This document shows, in pieces, positions 51,466-61,939 of a DNA stretch of 64,000 bases. The position numbers were made by a program, and so were the translations under genes. The notes beneath the pieces are model-generated. The model was not told the origin of the DNA. It did not search any database and saw nothing but the letters and a program-made list of their open reading frames with translations. Each line of letters starts with the position of its first letter. Position 1 is the stretch's first letter. This stretch comes from Lucinisca nassula (Eukaryota; Mollusca; Bivalvia; Lucinida; Lucinidae), in contig OY757010.1 of NCBI GenBank assembly GCA_963580285.1, positions 219,437,234 to 219,501,233 of the forward strand, read 5' to 3'.

Positions 51466-51717
51466 GTTTTTCAAAGGCGGTACCCAACCTAGTTAAATAT
51501 CTATGGAATATGGACTGGAATCATAGATTGGGCTTCGTTGGCAAACTCAAATGCTGCAAATTATGCAGTGTCGGATAAGGGTCTACACTGTTTGCTGAAA
51601 AAGCTGGAATATAAGGTTTAAACGAGTTTAAATTAGATCGCATTTCAGGACTATTTCCCCGCCTACACTCAGAGACCATCAACTTATCAGTACTCTTAAT
51701 GCTTTGATTAACCCTTT
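51466..51717. other. Unannotated; core scrap
   Basis: GCAAATTATGCAGTGTCGGA then AAGGGTCTACACTGTTTGCT (51550-51596) is a degraded C-type core. Confidence 0.5.
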
Positions 51718-51933
51718 TTGTATCAAACGGAATCTTCCTCCTTATATATAGCAGGAGTCCATTTCAAAATAAGGGGTGTCAGGTTGTGTTTTCTTCAAAA
51801 TCTATTTGGAAACTGGCAGAATGTTTTGCAAACAGGAGGCCCTGATCAGACGCCGCGGAATGCAACATCTGATCTGGACCTGCACTGTTTGCCAGGGTAC
51901 CCGTTTTGGGGTTTCTGGTACTAAATGGGTTAA
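51718..51933 (-). mobile_element. MITE-C, full length
   Basis: TTAACCCTTTTTGTATC to GGTACTAAATGGGTTAA. The core has lost TGTA from CAGTGTAGG (AAACAGGAGGCCCTG). Confidence 0.93.
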
Positions 51934-52516
51934 AGCCATGAATATGTATAGATAGCAAGCAGGACATGGACTATATTCTCGAAAGGCAGGGGCTGTCTGA
52001 ACGATTTTTTTTTTAGCTTTTTAGACAGTAAAACCTTTCTCAAAAGTGTTTTCTTGAAAAACCTATTTCCTAAACAAAGGTTAGATGTTTTTAACAACAT
52101 TTCCGACCAGATGTTGAAATGAGCCTCAGTACAAGTATCAGTGTTTATTGACCCAGTATCCCCTTACCTGTAGTTAGGAACCTGGCAGGGGTCAGTTTAT
52201 TTGAGCAGCAGCATCAGTTTCATAATCTTCTTGTCAGAAAATTATCTCCAACATAACCAGACTAATCATATTTATATCATATGCTGTAACAGGTAATTGG
52301 AACCCCAAGTTACTCAGATCAGGTTTTCTGCCCCTGTTTAGGTTCCCTGTTTATCTATCCAAAAGTCACTAAGCCCAGTGGTTTAACAGTAACGTTTTTG
52401 ATATGTCCAATTGTGACTAAGTCTGACCATATGCAAATTGTTGTTTTCTAGTGTCGCGGGTTGTAAGCTGGTGGGGCCATATGCAAAATCCAGCTAATGG
52501 TTATTCATAGCAGCGC
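51934..52516. other. Unannotated stretch
   Basis: No family or coding signal is recognised. Confidence 0.4.
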
Positions 52517-52645
52517 TTAACCCATTGTATACTAGTGGACTCTTCCATAACTATATGTTGGACAAGCCCATTTGTCATATAGGGGGTGTCAGGACTATTT
52601 TTTCTTTGTTATTCTATTTTTGATGGAAAATTCTGTTAGCAAATA
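52517..52645 (-). mobile_element. MITE-D long arm only
   Basis: TTAACCCATTGTATACTAG, GGACTCTTCCATAACTATAT, GTTGGACAAGCCCATTTGTC and AATTCTGTTAGCAAA. The core and other end are absent. Confidence 0.85.
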
Positions 52646-52679
52646 AAAACAAACTATTCATTTTAGAATTTAACCCATT

Positions 52680-52904
52680 TACTACCAGAAACTCCAAAAC
52701 GGGTACCCTGGCAAACAGTGCAGGCCCAGATCAGATGCCGCAGAATGCAGTGTCTGATCAGGGCCTCCACTGTTTGCTAAAAGTTCAGTCATTTTCCAAA
52801 TAAATTCTGATGAAAACACAACCTGACAGCCCTAAATTTTGAAACGGACTCCTGTTTTTATATATATAAGGAGGAAGATTCCATTTGGTACAAAAAAGGG
52901 TTAA
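52680..52904 (+). mobile_element. MITE-C, full length
   Basis: TTAACCCATTTACTACC to GGTACAAAAAAGGGTTAA. TATATATATAA is expanded in the right arm. Confidence 0.94.
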
Positions 52905-53144
52905 GGACAATAAAGGAAGTTGGCTTTTCACAGGTGCTCTGAGTCAGACTCAAACCTTAGTAGGGACAGTTGCAACATTTACCCACCCATAATACTTTCA
53001 GACAGTCCCTTTTACAATTTTAAGGGTGTGGGATTCAATGTTTTACTCGCTACATTTTTTACACAAAATTCCAAAACTTTAAGCTAACTGAGCATAGCAA
53101 CAGATAAGGTAAGTATTTTGTGATAAATGAAGGATAGTTTTCCT
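52905..53144. other. Unannotated stretch
   Basis: Nothing recognised. Confidence 0.4.
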
Positions 53145-53222
53145 TATTTCTCCATATAAACATGCATTGTGGGTACTCTAATGAATACCCACAACATAGG
53201 TTTTATGGAGAATTCACAAAAA
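53145..53222. mobile_element. MITE-J, short hairpin
   Basis: TTATTTCTCCATATAAACAT, GCATTGTGGGTACTCTAATG and AATACCCACAACATAGGTTT. The GCCTC apex is deleted. Confidence 0.7.
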
Positions 53223-53621
53223 AAAACTACCAAAATTATCTCAAAGTACTTCGTTACCCCATCAGTTGCTATGACAGTGTAGATCGACCCTGATCAGATG
53301 CCCTGGGTCTTAGTAACAGCCTGTCCAACATACAAATTACCCTTTCTTTTTTTCAATTTTTATTGTATTTCACCAAAGTAATAGTTTTTACATACTGTAC
53401 ACTAATTACTCTCCTCTCTGATACAGTTACAAAAGTAGCAGTTTTACTATCCTTTCAGACAAAAGTTTCTTTTTCAAACTTTTCAATTGACAGGAAACAT
53501 TAAAATTTAATAAGGGCTTTCAAGCTCTCAGGTATCCCAACAATACCTTCACCCTTAAAGCACCAATCACCACTTTGCAGATGATATTTTTAAAAAGAAT
53601 TCATATTTTTCCACAAACATA
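53223..53621. other. Unannotated; core scrap
   Basis: ACAGTGTAGATCGACCCTGA then TCAGATGCCCTGGGTC (53274-53312) is a decayed core half. Confidence 0.4.
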
Positions 53622-53688
53622 TTAGGCTTGACATTTCATGTGAATTGTCTGCTTAGCATGCAATTCACATGAAATGACAAGCCTTATT
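53622..53688. repeat. Hairpin R, third copy
   Basis: GGCTTGACATTTCATGTGAA and TTGTCTGC are mirrored by GCAATTCACATGAAATGACA and AGCC, with a short TTAGCAT apex. Confidence 0.82.
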
Positions 53689-54408
53689 TTAGAATGCTGC
53701 TTCCTTTGAAATTTTGCTTGGTGACTAGCTTGGCGCCATACAGCACTGAACATTTTAGTACTCTCTGCAGATTTGGGGCATGGGTGTATTCCCAGGGTTC
53801 TGGCTAGGATTTTGCAAACAAGTCAAAGAGCAGTTGCAGTCTTAGGCCAGAAAAAAATATGTGTTTCAGTTGACCTCTGAAAAGAATAATGCGTCGGTAG
53901 GTCTAAAAACTAATTCTTTTCTTTTTCTTTCTTTCCAAATATCAGTGAATTCTGGCTGTATTTCTTCTCTGTTTTAAATATATCATGTAATATCAATTGT
54001 TTTAATTCTTTACTTTGTCATTTTCAGATAATGTTAGAATGTAAATGACCCTAAAATGGGGACTATTCTTCAGATTCACTGGCGGTCACCATTAACAATC
54101 ATGCAGGTGCTTACTTAAGCATCTAGTTAATTGAATGACATCGGTGGTAGTCACATAATTTGATGAAATGGAACAAAATGGCTCGGAATAAAGCGAATGG
54201 CTCTTAACAAGTTTACCAAACAGTGGTCATTCGGTAGGATCAGTCGGGCGACCTGAAACACAGGTATTTTTTTCTGGCATTCAAAAGTAATTTTGAAAAA
54301 AAAGAGGAGTCCCAGACCCCAAAATAGGAGTCCAGAACTGCAAATAATAATCCTGGTCTAGCTTTGGGCAGGGCAGTGAGCAGTCTACAATGACAAACAC
54401 AGGCATGA
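53689..54408. other. Unannotated stretch
   Basis: No repeat family or coding signal is recognised over 0.7 kb. Confidence 0.4.
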
Positions 54409-54622
54409 TACAGATATTCCGCTATTAAGACCACCTAAAATTAATTAATTCTGCTTTAAAAAGCTTTAAATTTAGTGGGTTGCAGTAAGTCTTTCTTTGT
54501 GTTTAATCTGCAAACAGTCATGAGTGTCAGAGACCAGAGACCACCTTTGGGACTGTTCAAAAGTGGTCTTAAAGACCACTTTTGAACAGTCCAAAGGTTG
54601 TCTTAATATAGGATGTTTCCTG
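54409..54622 (-). mobile_element. MITE-E copy 2
   Basis: Inverse orientation to the copy at 31107: TATTCCGCTATTAAGACCAC at left, and the hairpin CTGTTCAAAAGTGGTCTTAA-AGACCACTTTTGAACAG (54554-54591) near the right end. Confidence 0.87.
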
Positions 54623-54966
54623 TGTTCAACAGAGAAACAACACTGTAGAATGTAGATACAGGCAGGAGATAGTCATGCTATAGATTTTTACTTGACAGAG
54701 TCAGCTGCAGAGCTCAAGGAGTGAGTCAGCCACAAAAGAGCTAAGATGGCAATCACAAAGTGCTACAATGAATCGATCAATGCTAATTTGCATATCTGCT
54801 ATAAATAAAATACAATGCCAATAGATATGGAAGATCAGTGGTAACCCAATGTGCATCAAATGTCAGCCCGACTTGAGTGCATTATCAAATATTCATGATG
54901 CTATTAATGAAATTTACTTAAATCAATGGTGTCCACGCTTGAGAAAGAGTCTCCCTTATGGCGAAT
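54623..54966. other. Unannotated stretch
   Basis: Nothing recognised before the 9-bp flank of the next element. Confidence 0.4.
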
Positions 54967-55240
54967 TATAAATTTGGAAGTGTCTCCTGACAACCGGTTG
55001 TCAGGAGCATTTTTGCTATATAAAATACTCCTGACAACCGGTTGTCAGGAGCATTTTTGCTATCAAAAATGCTCCTGACAACCAGCAATATTTTTCCAAT
55101 ATAAACCTATAATATTAGTATTATTTTATTTACCTTTTTAGTATTTCATGGTTCTTGATATATGTTTAATGCTTTTTTGTCATTTTTTTAGTATTCAAAT
55201 GAACTTAATTGAAGTTAATTCATGTAATTTTTATTCAGAT

Positions 55241-55430
55241 TTTTTTAGGTCACCAGAGCCAAAGGCTCCGTGGGAGCTTATAGGATAGGCAGTTGTCTGT
55301 CGTCGTCTGAAATATGTCGTCAACACTTTCAAATGACATCTCTACTGAAGCCCCTAAGCTGATGTAACCCAAATTTTATCTGTAGCATCCTTGGGCTGGG
55401 GGATTGAAAGTTTATGTTTTAAGCTCACCG
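55241..55430 (+). repeat. GTCACCAGAGCC arm inside the 3.76 kb element
   Basis: AGGTCACCAGAGCCAAAGGC and TCCGTGGGAGCTTATAGGAT then GTCTGTCGTCGTCTG. I associate this with a bivalve repeat head. Its 3' partner (a matching GGTGACC hairpin) is absent. Confidence 0.5.
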
Positions 55431-56780
55431 TCACATAGAGACAAGTGAGCTTTTGGGATCACCTTTTGTCCGTTGTCCGTGCATCCATCCGTGTGTAAAC
55501 ACATCTCCTCCTAAACCCCTGATCGGATTTTGACCAAACTTCACAGTAATGATCCTTAGGTGGTGCCCATTCAAAGTTGTTCAAATGGTTCTGGTCCATT
55601 GCACATCTAGGTCACGGGAACCAAAAATAGAATTTTTTTTTCACCGAAAACACACAAAAAAAATATTCTTCTCTGAAACCACAAGGCCCAGGTCTTTGAT
55701 ATTTGGTATGAAGCTTTAACTAGTGGACCCAAGAATGTTCAAATTATAGTGCTGGGGCCAAAAATGCCCCTGCCCTGGGGCCCTTTGGTTTTACATGGGC
55801 TTACATATATATAGGGAAAATCTTTAAAAATCTTCTTCTCTGAAACCGCAAGGCCCAGGTCTTTGATATGTGGTATGAAACTTCATCTTGTGGACCTCTA
55901 CCAAGGTTGTTCAAATTATAGCCCTGGGGCCAAAAATGCCCCCGCTCCGGTGTATATATATAGGGAAAATCTTGAAAAATCTTCTCTGAAACCACAAGGC
56001 CTAGGTCTTTGATATTTGGTGTGAAATTTCATCAAGTGGACCTACATCAAGATTGTTCAAATTATAGCCCTGAGGCCAAAAATGCCCCCGCCCTGAGACC
56101 CTTTGGTTTTATATTGAGTTATATAGGGACATCTTTAAAAATCTTCTTCCCTGAAATTGCAAGGCCCATGTCTTTGGTATATGGAGCTTCATCTAGTGGA
56201 CCTCTACAAAGATTGTTCAAATTATAGCCCTCGGGGCCACAAATGCCCCTGCCCGGGACCTTTTGGTTTTACATAGACTTATATAGAGATAATCTTTGAA
56301 AATCTTCTTCTCTGAAACCCCAAGGCCCAGGTCTTTGATATTTGAAGCTTCATCTAGTGGACCTCTATCAAGATTATTTAAATTATAACCTTGAGGCCAA
56401 AAATGCCCCCACCTCAGGGCCATTTGGTTTTACATAGGCTTATGTACGGAATATCTTTAAAAAAAGAAATCTTCTCTGAAACTGCAACCCCCAGGTCTTT
56501 GATATTTGGTGTGTAGCTTCATCTAGTAGACCTTTACCAAGATTGTTCAAATTATAGCTTTTGTTGATATTTGGTATGAAGCTCTTCATCTAGTGGACCT
56601 TTACCAAGATTGTTCAAATTATAGCCTTTGTTGATATTTGGTATGAAGCTTCACCTTTTTAGACTTCCCTCAACATTATGCACATTATAGCCCTGGGATC
56701 AATAATGGCCCTCCCCGGGACCCACTTGTTACTCTATGGATAAGGTGAGCGATCCAGGGCCATCATGGCTGTCTTGTTTA
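55431..56780 (+). repeat. Array Z: about 160-bp tandem units with AGCTCACC / GGTGAGC ends
   Basis: It begins AAGCTCACCGTCACATAGAG-ACAAGTGAGC and ends AAGGTGAGCGATCCAGGGCC. Units are marked by GGTCTTTGATATTTGG and similar at about 55690, 55856, 56004, 56170, 56331 and 56493, a spacing of 146-167 bp. Two short 67-bp sub-repeats (GATATTTGGTATGAAGCT) follow near 56565 and 56632. The units carry AGTGGACCT, TTGTTCAAATTATAGCC and CCAAAAATGCCCC. Confidence 0.9.
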
Positions 56781-57450
56781 TGAAAATTGGCTCATTAGTT
56801 TGGTTGCTATGGCAATTTATAGATTCCATAGACTTATAATGGGGAAAATTGAAAATGGCATTTACTGCCAAGCCTCTGCAGATATTTTGACAATACTTTC
56901 ATAAAAATGTTCCTTAGGCAATCTACTATCTGATCTATCTGGTTTAAACAATATTTTATTTCGATCTTTGATACATTTACAATACACATACATTAGTACG
57001 ATGTGGCTAAAGGATCTGACAGTAAGCCTTGTGGCTTATAGACGTCATCTCCTGGAAACAACATAGTGTACGACATAATTGAGTAGCAAGAGTGAATCTA
57101 ACTGATCTATCTACTACCCTATAAACAGGGTATGACAATGATTTTAGGCCTACTGCTCATTTTTATTGGCTGATGAAAAAAAAAACTTAAAAATTCATCT
57201 CCTCAAAAACCATAAGTTCTAGGAGGCAGAGACTTTATGAAAATATTCGCCAGAATTATTTGCCTGTACATATAATTTTTTTTTATGAAATTCAGCCATT
57301 TAGATAGTTGCTATGGCAACTTAGATTTTCCATAGACTTATAATAAGGAAAATTGAAAAATGACATTTACTGTCAAACCTTTGCTGATATTTTACCAAAC
57401 TTTCATAGAAATTTTCCTTGAGTCAACTTCTCTCAGCCATATGCTTTTAT
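56768..57450 (+). repeat. Two diverged 165-bp units, split by other sequence
   Basis: GTTGCTATGGCAATTTATAG (56801) and GTTGCTATGGCAACTTAGAT (57306) begin matching stretches through CATAGACTTATAATGGGGAA and TTTTCCTTGAG-like ends. The inserted piece at 56941-57094 lies between them. Confidence 0.8.
56941..57094 (-). mobile_element. Short retrocopy-like insertion
   Basis: Imperfect direct repeats flank it (AATCTACTATCTGATCTATC at 56920, AATCTAACTGATCTATCT at 57095). On the minus strand it ends CGAAATAAAATATTGTTTAA, with an AATAAA-type signal, and contains a 27-codon frame ending at 56993. It could be a retroposed transcript end or SINE/LINE tail. The family is unknown. Confidence 0.4.
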
Positions 57451-57469
57451 GTCAACTTGGGCATTCCTG

Positions 57470-58385
57470 AGGTTGTGCCGGGGCCATGTCTCACCCCCTC
57501 CACTTCATAAAATGCCATTTATCTCAGAAACCATTCAGATCCCCACCCCTTAACCATATATATTGATAATGAGAAGCACACAGTGACACCAACCTTGGGG
57601 TCCCCCGGGCTGTGCCAGGGCCATGCCACACCCCCATCCAATTCATAAAAGGCTGAATATCCCAGAAAACTTACAGATCCCCACCCCTAAACCATATATA
57701 TTCTTGTCCCTTAAGATAAGTGGCATTCAGTAACACAAACCGGGGGGTCCCCCAGGATGTGCCTGGGCCATGCCCACCCCCCTCCACTTCATTAAAGGCC
57801 CAGTATTCCAGAAACCTGAATCCGGCCTGCACACTAGTACTGGTAAACGCCTGTCCAGGAACCGCAGTGCTAGGCGGACCGTACAGGCTAATAAACCCTA
57901 TTGGTTTCATTGGGTGACAGGGCTTGAGATGTCATTTCATCTCAGTGTTGGGTTACAAAAAAGTCCCACAAAATTGGAAGCAACATCTCTAAAATGACCT
58001 TTACAGTGTTGACGGGGACGTTAAACATCAAATCAAACAAACTAGAAACTTTACAGATCCCCACCCCTAAACCATATTTATTCTTGTTCTTTTTGATAAG
58101 ACACATTCAGTAACACCAACCTAGGGGTCACCTGGGGCGTGCCCGGGCCATGCGGCACCCCTCAACTTCACCACAGACCATATACCTGAGAAACTGTTTA
58201 GAGCCGCGACCCTAAACCATATATATTTTTGTTCTTAATTATAAGACCCAATCAGTGACATCAGCAAGCCGCCCTGGGGATGCCAGGGGCCATGCCCCAC
58301 CCCTTAACTTCATGAAAAGCAATATATTTCAGAAACCGTTCAGATCCCCACCCCTTAACCATATATATTCTCTAAAAGGGAATTG
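57470..58385 (+). repeat. Second tandem array, about 140-150 bp units
   Basis: CAGATCCCCACCCCTTAACC and relatives recur at 57537, 57675, 58055, about 58203 and 58342. Each is followed by ATATATATT-CTTGTTC-like sequence, ACACCAACC, GGGGTC, GTGCCNGGGCCATGCC and CACTTCAT. The 57675-58055 interval is lengthened by a SINE-A insertion. Confidence 0.88.
57827..58042 (+). mobile_element. SINE-A, 5'-truncated, in the tandem array
   Basis: It starts TGAATCCGGCCTGCACACTA and ends AAACATCAAATCAAACAAAC. AGAAACCT (57820) and AGAAACTT (58044) are the flanking copies. The uninterrupted unit reads CCCAGAAAACTTACAGATCC at 57660. Confidence 0.9.
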
Positions 58386-58889
58386 ATGACATGTTTTTTC
58401 CATAGAAATTGACCCTATACTTAGTTGGTATCTATTTTCAGTATTAAATAAAACATTAAAACCTGCAAGTACCATATGTTTTTTCTCTTTAATTTTCAAT
58501 CCAGTAGTTATGTTAAAATACCAGAGAAGACAAAAAATATTAAACATGTATCAAGAAACTAAAACACTACTGTGTTAAGTAACCAAAATAATGCTAATAC
58601 AGCAGGTTTTTATTGGAAAAATATTGCTGGTTGTCAGGAGCATTTTTGATAGCAAAATGCTCCTGACAACCGGTTGTCAGGAGCATTTTACATAGCAAAA
58701 ATGCTCCTGACAACCGGTTGTCAGGAGACACAGCCTATAAATTTATGAGCATTTATGTTCATTTCATAAGCCCACCTTGTAACAGTTATATTTAACCAAT
58801 TTTGTGCCGGAAACCCCAAAACGGACCGTACCTTGGCAAACAGTGCAGGCCAAGGCATACACTATTTGCAGTAAGCTCAGCCATTTTCC

Positions 58890-59152
58890 TTGATGCTTCC
58901 ACGCAGAGCTGAAACCAGCCCGCACATGAGTACTGGTAAACAGTTTAGAGGAGATCTAAGCCTGCCCAGGCAAAGCGGTGCGACTAGGCCTGTCCATGCT
59001 TATAAACCCTATTGGTTTCATTGGGCGGCAGGGCTTGAGAAGTCATTTCATTTCAATATCGGGTAAAAGCCCCACAAAATTGGAAGCAACGTCTCCAAAA
59101 TGACCTTTACAGTGTTGACGGGGACGTTAAACCTCAAATCAATCAATCAATC
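58890..59152 (+). mobile_element. SINE-A, inserted in MITE-C
   Basis: It starts TTGATGCTTCCACGCAGAGC and ends AAACCTC-AAATCAATCAATCAATC, so the tail repeat is ATCA-type rather than AAAC-type. It is followed without a gap by a second SINE-A 3' half. Confidence 0.92.
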
Positions 59153-59309
59153 ATGCTTATAAACCCTATTGGTTTCATTGGGTGCCAGGGCTTGAGATGT
59201 CATTTCATCTCAATGCCAGGTAAAAGTCCCACAAAATTGGAAGCAACGTCTCCAAAATGACCTTTTCATTGCTGACGGGGATGTTAAACCTCAAATCAAA
59301 CAAACAAAA
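59153..59309 (+). mobile_element. SINE-A 3' half in tandem with the previous copy
   Basis: ATGCTTATAAACCCTATTGG to ATGTTAAACCTC-AAATCAAACAAACAA. The two SINE parts together occupy one TSD (TCAGMCATTTTCC), consistent with one insertion event of a dimer, or template switching. Confidence 0.9.
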
Positions 59310-59506
59310 TCAGACATTTTCCAAATCAATTTTGAAGATTCCACAACCTATCACCCCTAAATTTAAAAATGGACTCCTGCCTCAGGCTAAGGTGGAAGAT
59401 TCCATTTGGTACAAAAAGGGTTAATGTGCCCAAGCATATTAGACCAGTCCATGTTTTAGAGAAAAACCTCTTTAAATACAGTCTGAATTTGCAGCAACAA
59501 GTCATT

Positions 59507-59640
59507 TAAGGGGTGTCAGGCCTATTTTTCGTTTTTATTGAAATCATGTAAGCAAACAGTGCAGACTCTGATCAGATGCCGTATTTTACAGCCTCTGATC
59601 TGGGGCTGCACTGTTTGCAAGGATACTAGTGTTTTAAAAA
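59507..59640 (-). mobile_element. MITE-D remnant with core
   Basis: AGGGGTGTCAGGCCTATTTT, GCAAACAGTGCAGACTCTGA and TCTGATCTGGGGCTGCACTG, then AAGGATACTAGTGTTTTAAA. Both ends are lost. Confidence 0.75.
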
Positions 59641-59866
59641 TGCCACTTTTCAATGAATTAGTCATCTTTGACAAGTGTTACACTGTTGATTTCAACAGCT
59701 GGAAAAACAATTATATGTGTCTCCATAGTTCCACCAACAGACCACAACAAACTACTTCCAACAACATGGTCATAAAAACGTGGGAATGTGCTTTAATATT
59801 CTACACAATCACAACAATCTATAGTCATGTGACCCAGGAATCTGCCTGGTTCCCCTCAGTTGCATA

Positions 59867-60151
59867 TACAGTAAAATTCCTATATTAAGACAACCTTTGG
59901 GACTGTTCAAAAGTGGTCTTTAAGACCACTTTTGAACAGTCCCAAAGGTGGTCTTTCACAAGAGCGCACTGGATGTGAGTGAGTGTTCAAGTTTTACGTC
60001 CCACCAACATCTAAGGTCATACGGAGACGGGACCTCTGTTTAAAGACTCATCAGAAAGTCTGGAGAAGCCTGGGATCTTACTTCTAAATATGCTTTTAAA
60101 CACATAATGTGTCTTGATTTTAGGTGGTATTAATAGCGAAATTATACTGTA
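59867..60151 (+). mobile_element. MITE-E copy 3, split by SINE-F
   Basis: TACAGTAAAATTCCTATATT to GCGAAATTATACTGTA. It carries a perfect palindrome of TTTGGGACTGTTCAAAAGTG-GTCTT and its mirror (59895-59944). About 115 bp of SINE-F sequence interrupt the right arm. Confidence 0.88.
59975..60073 (-). mobile_element. SINE-F 3' portion nested in MITE-E
   Basis: GTGAGTGAGTGTTCAAGTTT, TACGTCCCACCAACATCTAA and GACTCATCAGAAAGTCTGGA-GAAGCC. It breaks off inside the tRNA head. No clean TSD was found. Confidence 0.85.
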
Positions 60152-60285
60152 TAATCATACAGAAAAATGGGAAAATGGCCATCTTATATGCCCAAAGACA
60201 TTCATTCACACATTCTTTATTTCAGGATGAACATGCATGATGTGTTCATGAAGAAACCAATAACCAAGAATGTGACATCAATGTA

Positions 60286-60590
60286 CCTGGCCCCCGCCCA
60301 TCGGGGCTTCAAGAAATAGATGGGCTGCATAATGCTTCCATGCAGAGCTGAAACTGTCCCGCACAGGAGTACTGGTAAACAGCTTAGAGTATCAAAGCCT
60401 GCCCAGGCAAAGTTGTGCGAGTCGGCCTGTCCATGCTTATAAACCCTAATGGTTTCATTGGGCGGCAGGGCTTGAGATGTCATTTCATCTCACTGTCGGG
60501 TCAAAGTCCCACAAAATTGGAAGCAACGTCTCCAAAATGACCTATACAGTGTTGACGAGGATGTTAAACTTCAAATCAAACAAACAAGAT
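60286..60590 (+). mobile_element. SINE-A, full length, 9-bp TSD
   Basis: The direct repeats ATCAATGTA lie at 60277-60285 and 60591-60599. It starts CCTGGCCCCCGCCCATCGGG and ends AAACTTCAAATCAAACAAAC. Confidence 0.95.
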
Positions 60591-60599
60591 ATCAATGTA

Positions 60600-61067
60600 A
60601 CAGAAACCCTAAAACAGGTAACTGGCATTGCAGGCCCTGAATAGACGTCACATACTGCGGCATCCGATCAGGTCCTCAAGTTTGGCAATTTTGAAGAAAA
60701 CGCAGCCTGATACACATGACACTCCTACAATTAGAGGTGCAATGATTCAGTCTGACGATACAAGTGTATAGTATCGTGAAGCACAGAAGCAGTTTGACGA
60801 TACCTTGTACACCACAACCTCTTTATAACACTATTAATGGGGTCCACAGCAGAAACCGTGTAAGTTGAACAACCATGTTTTATCCAAACAAAAATGTATA
60901 GATTATATAGAAAAAATGACCATGGTCATTTTTCTATATAATCTATACATTTTTGGGACCCATCTTTAAACGGTGTTATATCCAAACCATGTTATAATGA
61001 ACCGTGTTATAATGAAGTTGTAGTGTATATATTAGGCGGAAGATTCCATTTGGTACAAAAAGGGTTA
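60600..61067 (+). mobile_element. MITE-C split by MITE-AB
   Basis: CAGAAACCCTAAAACAGGTA, core remnant TTGCAGGCCCTGAATAGACG, CACATGACACTCCTAC, then after the insert TTAGGCGGAAGATTCCATTT and GGTACAAAAAGGGTTAA. The first TTAA end is missing, close to the SINE-A junction. Confidence 0.8.
60808..61027 (+). mobile_element. MITE-AB copy 2
   Basis: TACACCACAACCTCTTTATA and TATAATGAAGTTGTAGTGTA are inverted ends. The centre is a perfect palindrome: TGTATAGATTATATAGAAAA-AATGACC plus its mirror (60895-60951, with a small internal offset). TA edges are consistent with a Tc1/mariner-type target. AGGTGCAATGATTCAG at 60735 may belong to another element. Confidence 0.82.
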
Positions 61068-61605
61068 ATCAGGAGCTATGATGGTCTCTTTGCTTTACCT
61101 TTTTTTCCCACTTTTTCCCCCATCTCCTACTCATAAGGATCGCCTAATCGCTACATAATTTTGTTTTTTTTTATCTCAATTTTCTTTAGGCTAAATGCAG
61201 AGAGAGTATCTTAACCATTTAGCTGAAAGATTTCTAATGATTTGACTAGCTTCTAATAGCTGTCAATTAGTAATAATAGTATTTTTCGTTTATGTGGGGG
61301 ATGTTATCTGATTGAAAAGGTTAAGATTTTGACACAACCATCAATGGTTTGTTGATTCGGTTGACACGCAATGCCTGTTCCATATACTATCTTTTTGAAC
61401 TTAACCAACCCACCGACATCAGATTGGTTTACATGTTATTGTCTTACAGAAATACCCTGCAAAGTGTCCCATTTCAGAATGGCACAGTTTCAAAACAAAT
61501 AAAATTCCTCATTGAAGTATTATACAACATCCCCCTCAAAATCTCCACAAGGTTTTGTGGGTATTGACCTTCACATTTGGCTTGAGGAAACCAGGCTGCT
61601 TTCAA
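61068..61605. other. Unannotated stretch
   Basis: No family or coding signal is recognised. Confidence 0.4.
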
Positions 61606-61690
61606 ATAACCCATTGTATACAAGTGGACTCTTCCATTGCTATATGTTGAACAAGTTCATTTGTCATATAAGGGGTGTCGGACCTCAGGT
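61606..61690 (-). mobile_element. MITE-D arm fragment
   Basis: TAACCCATTGTATACAAGTG, GACTCTTCCATTGCTATATG and TTCATTTGTCATATAAGGGG-TGTCGGACC. The core is absent. Confidence 0.85.
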
Positions 61691-61775
61691 ATTGCTCTGC
61701 ACTGACAATCTTCAAAGAATATGACATACAATGGTGATAGCCACATGGATTTTAGCACTGAAGAGCTTTTAAGCT

Positions 61776-61939
61776 TACAGTTGAACCTGCCTTAGTGACC
61801 ACCTGCATTAAGCAAGCGGGAATTCAGTTCCCAAACAGGCCAAATGAGTTTAAATGTACCTGTATTAAGCAAGCACCTGATTTAAGCAAGCACTTTAATA
61901 TTATCCCTTGGGTGCTTGCTTAACACAGGTTAAACTGTA
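61776..61939 (+). mobile_element. MITE-P copy 2
   Basis: TA CAGTTGAACCTGCCTTAG at left, TAACACAGGTTAAACTG TA at right. The AAGCAAGCAC repeats match the copy at 7732. Confidence 0.85.

Larger units (their letters stand above)
54976..58735. mobile_element. Mutator-like foldback element, 3.76 kb, palindromic ends
   Basis: Flanked by the direct repeat TATAAATTT at 54967-54975 and 58736-58744. The ends are inverted for about 150 bp. GG-AAGTGTCTCC (left) corresponds to GGAGACA-CAGCC (right). In both ends come two copies of a 24-bp perfect palindrome, CTCCTGACAACC plus its mirror (54984-55007 and 55028-55051; 58660-58683 and 58704-58727). Next is a half copy followed by AGCAATATTTTTCCAAT (55072, mirrored at 58629). 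Long inverted ends and a 9-bp duplication fit Mutator-like elements. No transposase was found. The interior holds two tandem arrays, a 165-bp duplicated unit, an apparent retrocopy and a SINE-A. Confidence 0.82.
58792..59423 (+). mobile_element. MITE-C split by SINE-A
   Basis: TTAACCAATTTTGTGCCGG at left, GGTACAAAAAGGGTTAA at right. The element stops at CAGCCATTTTCC (58878-58889) and resumes at CAGACATTTTCC (59311-59322). The core is damaged (GTGCAGGCCAAGGCATACAC). Confidence 0.9.
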
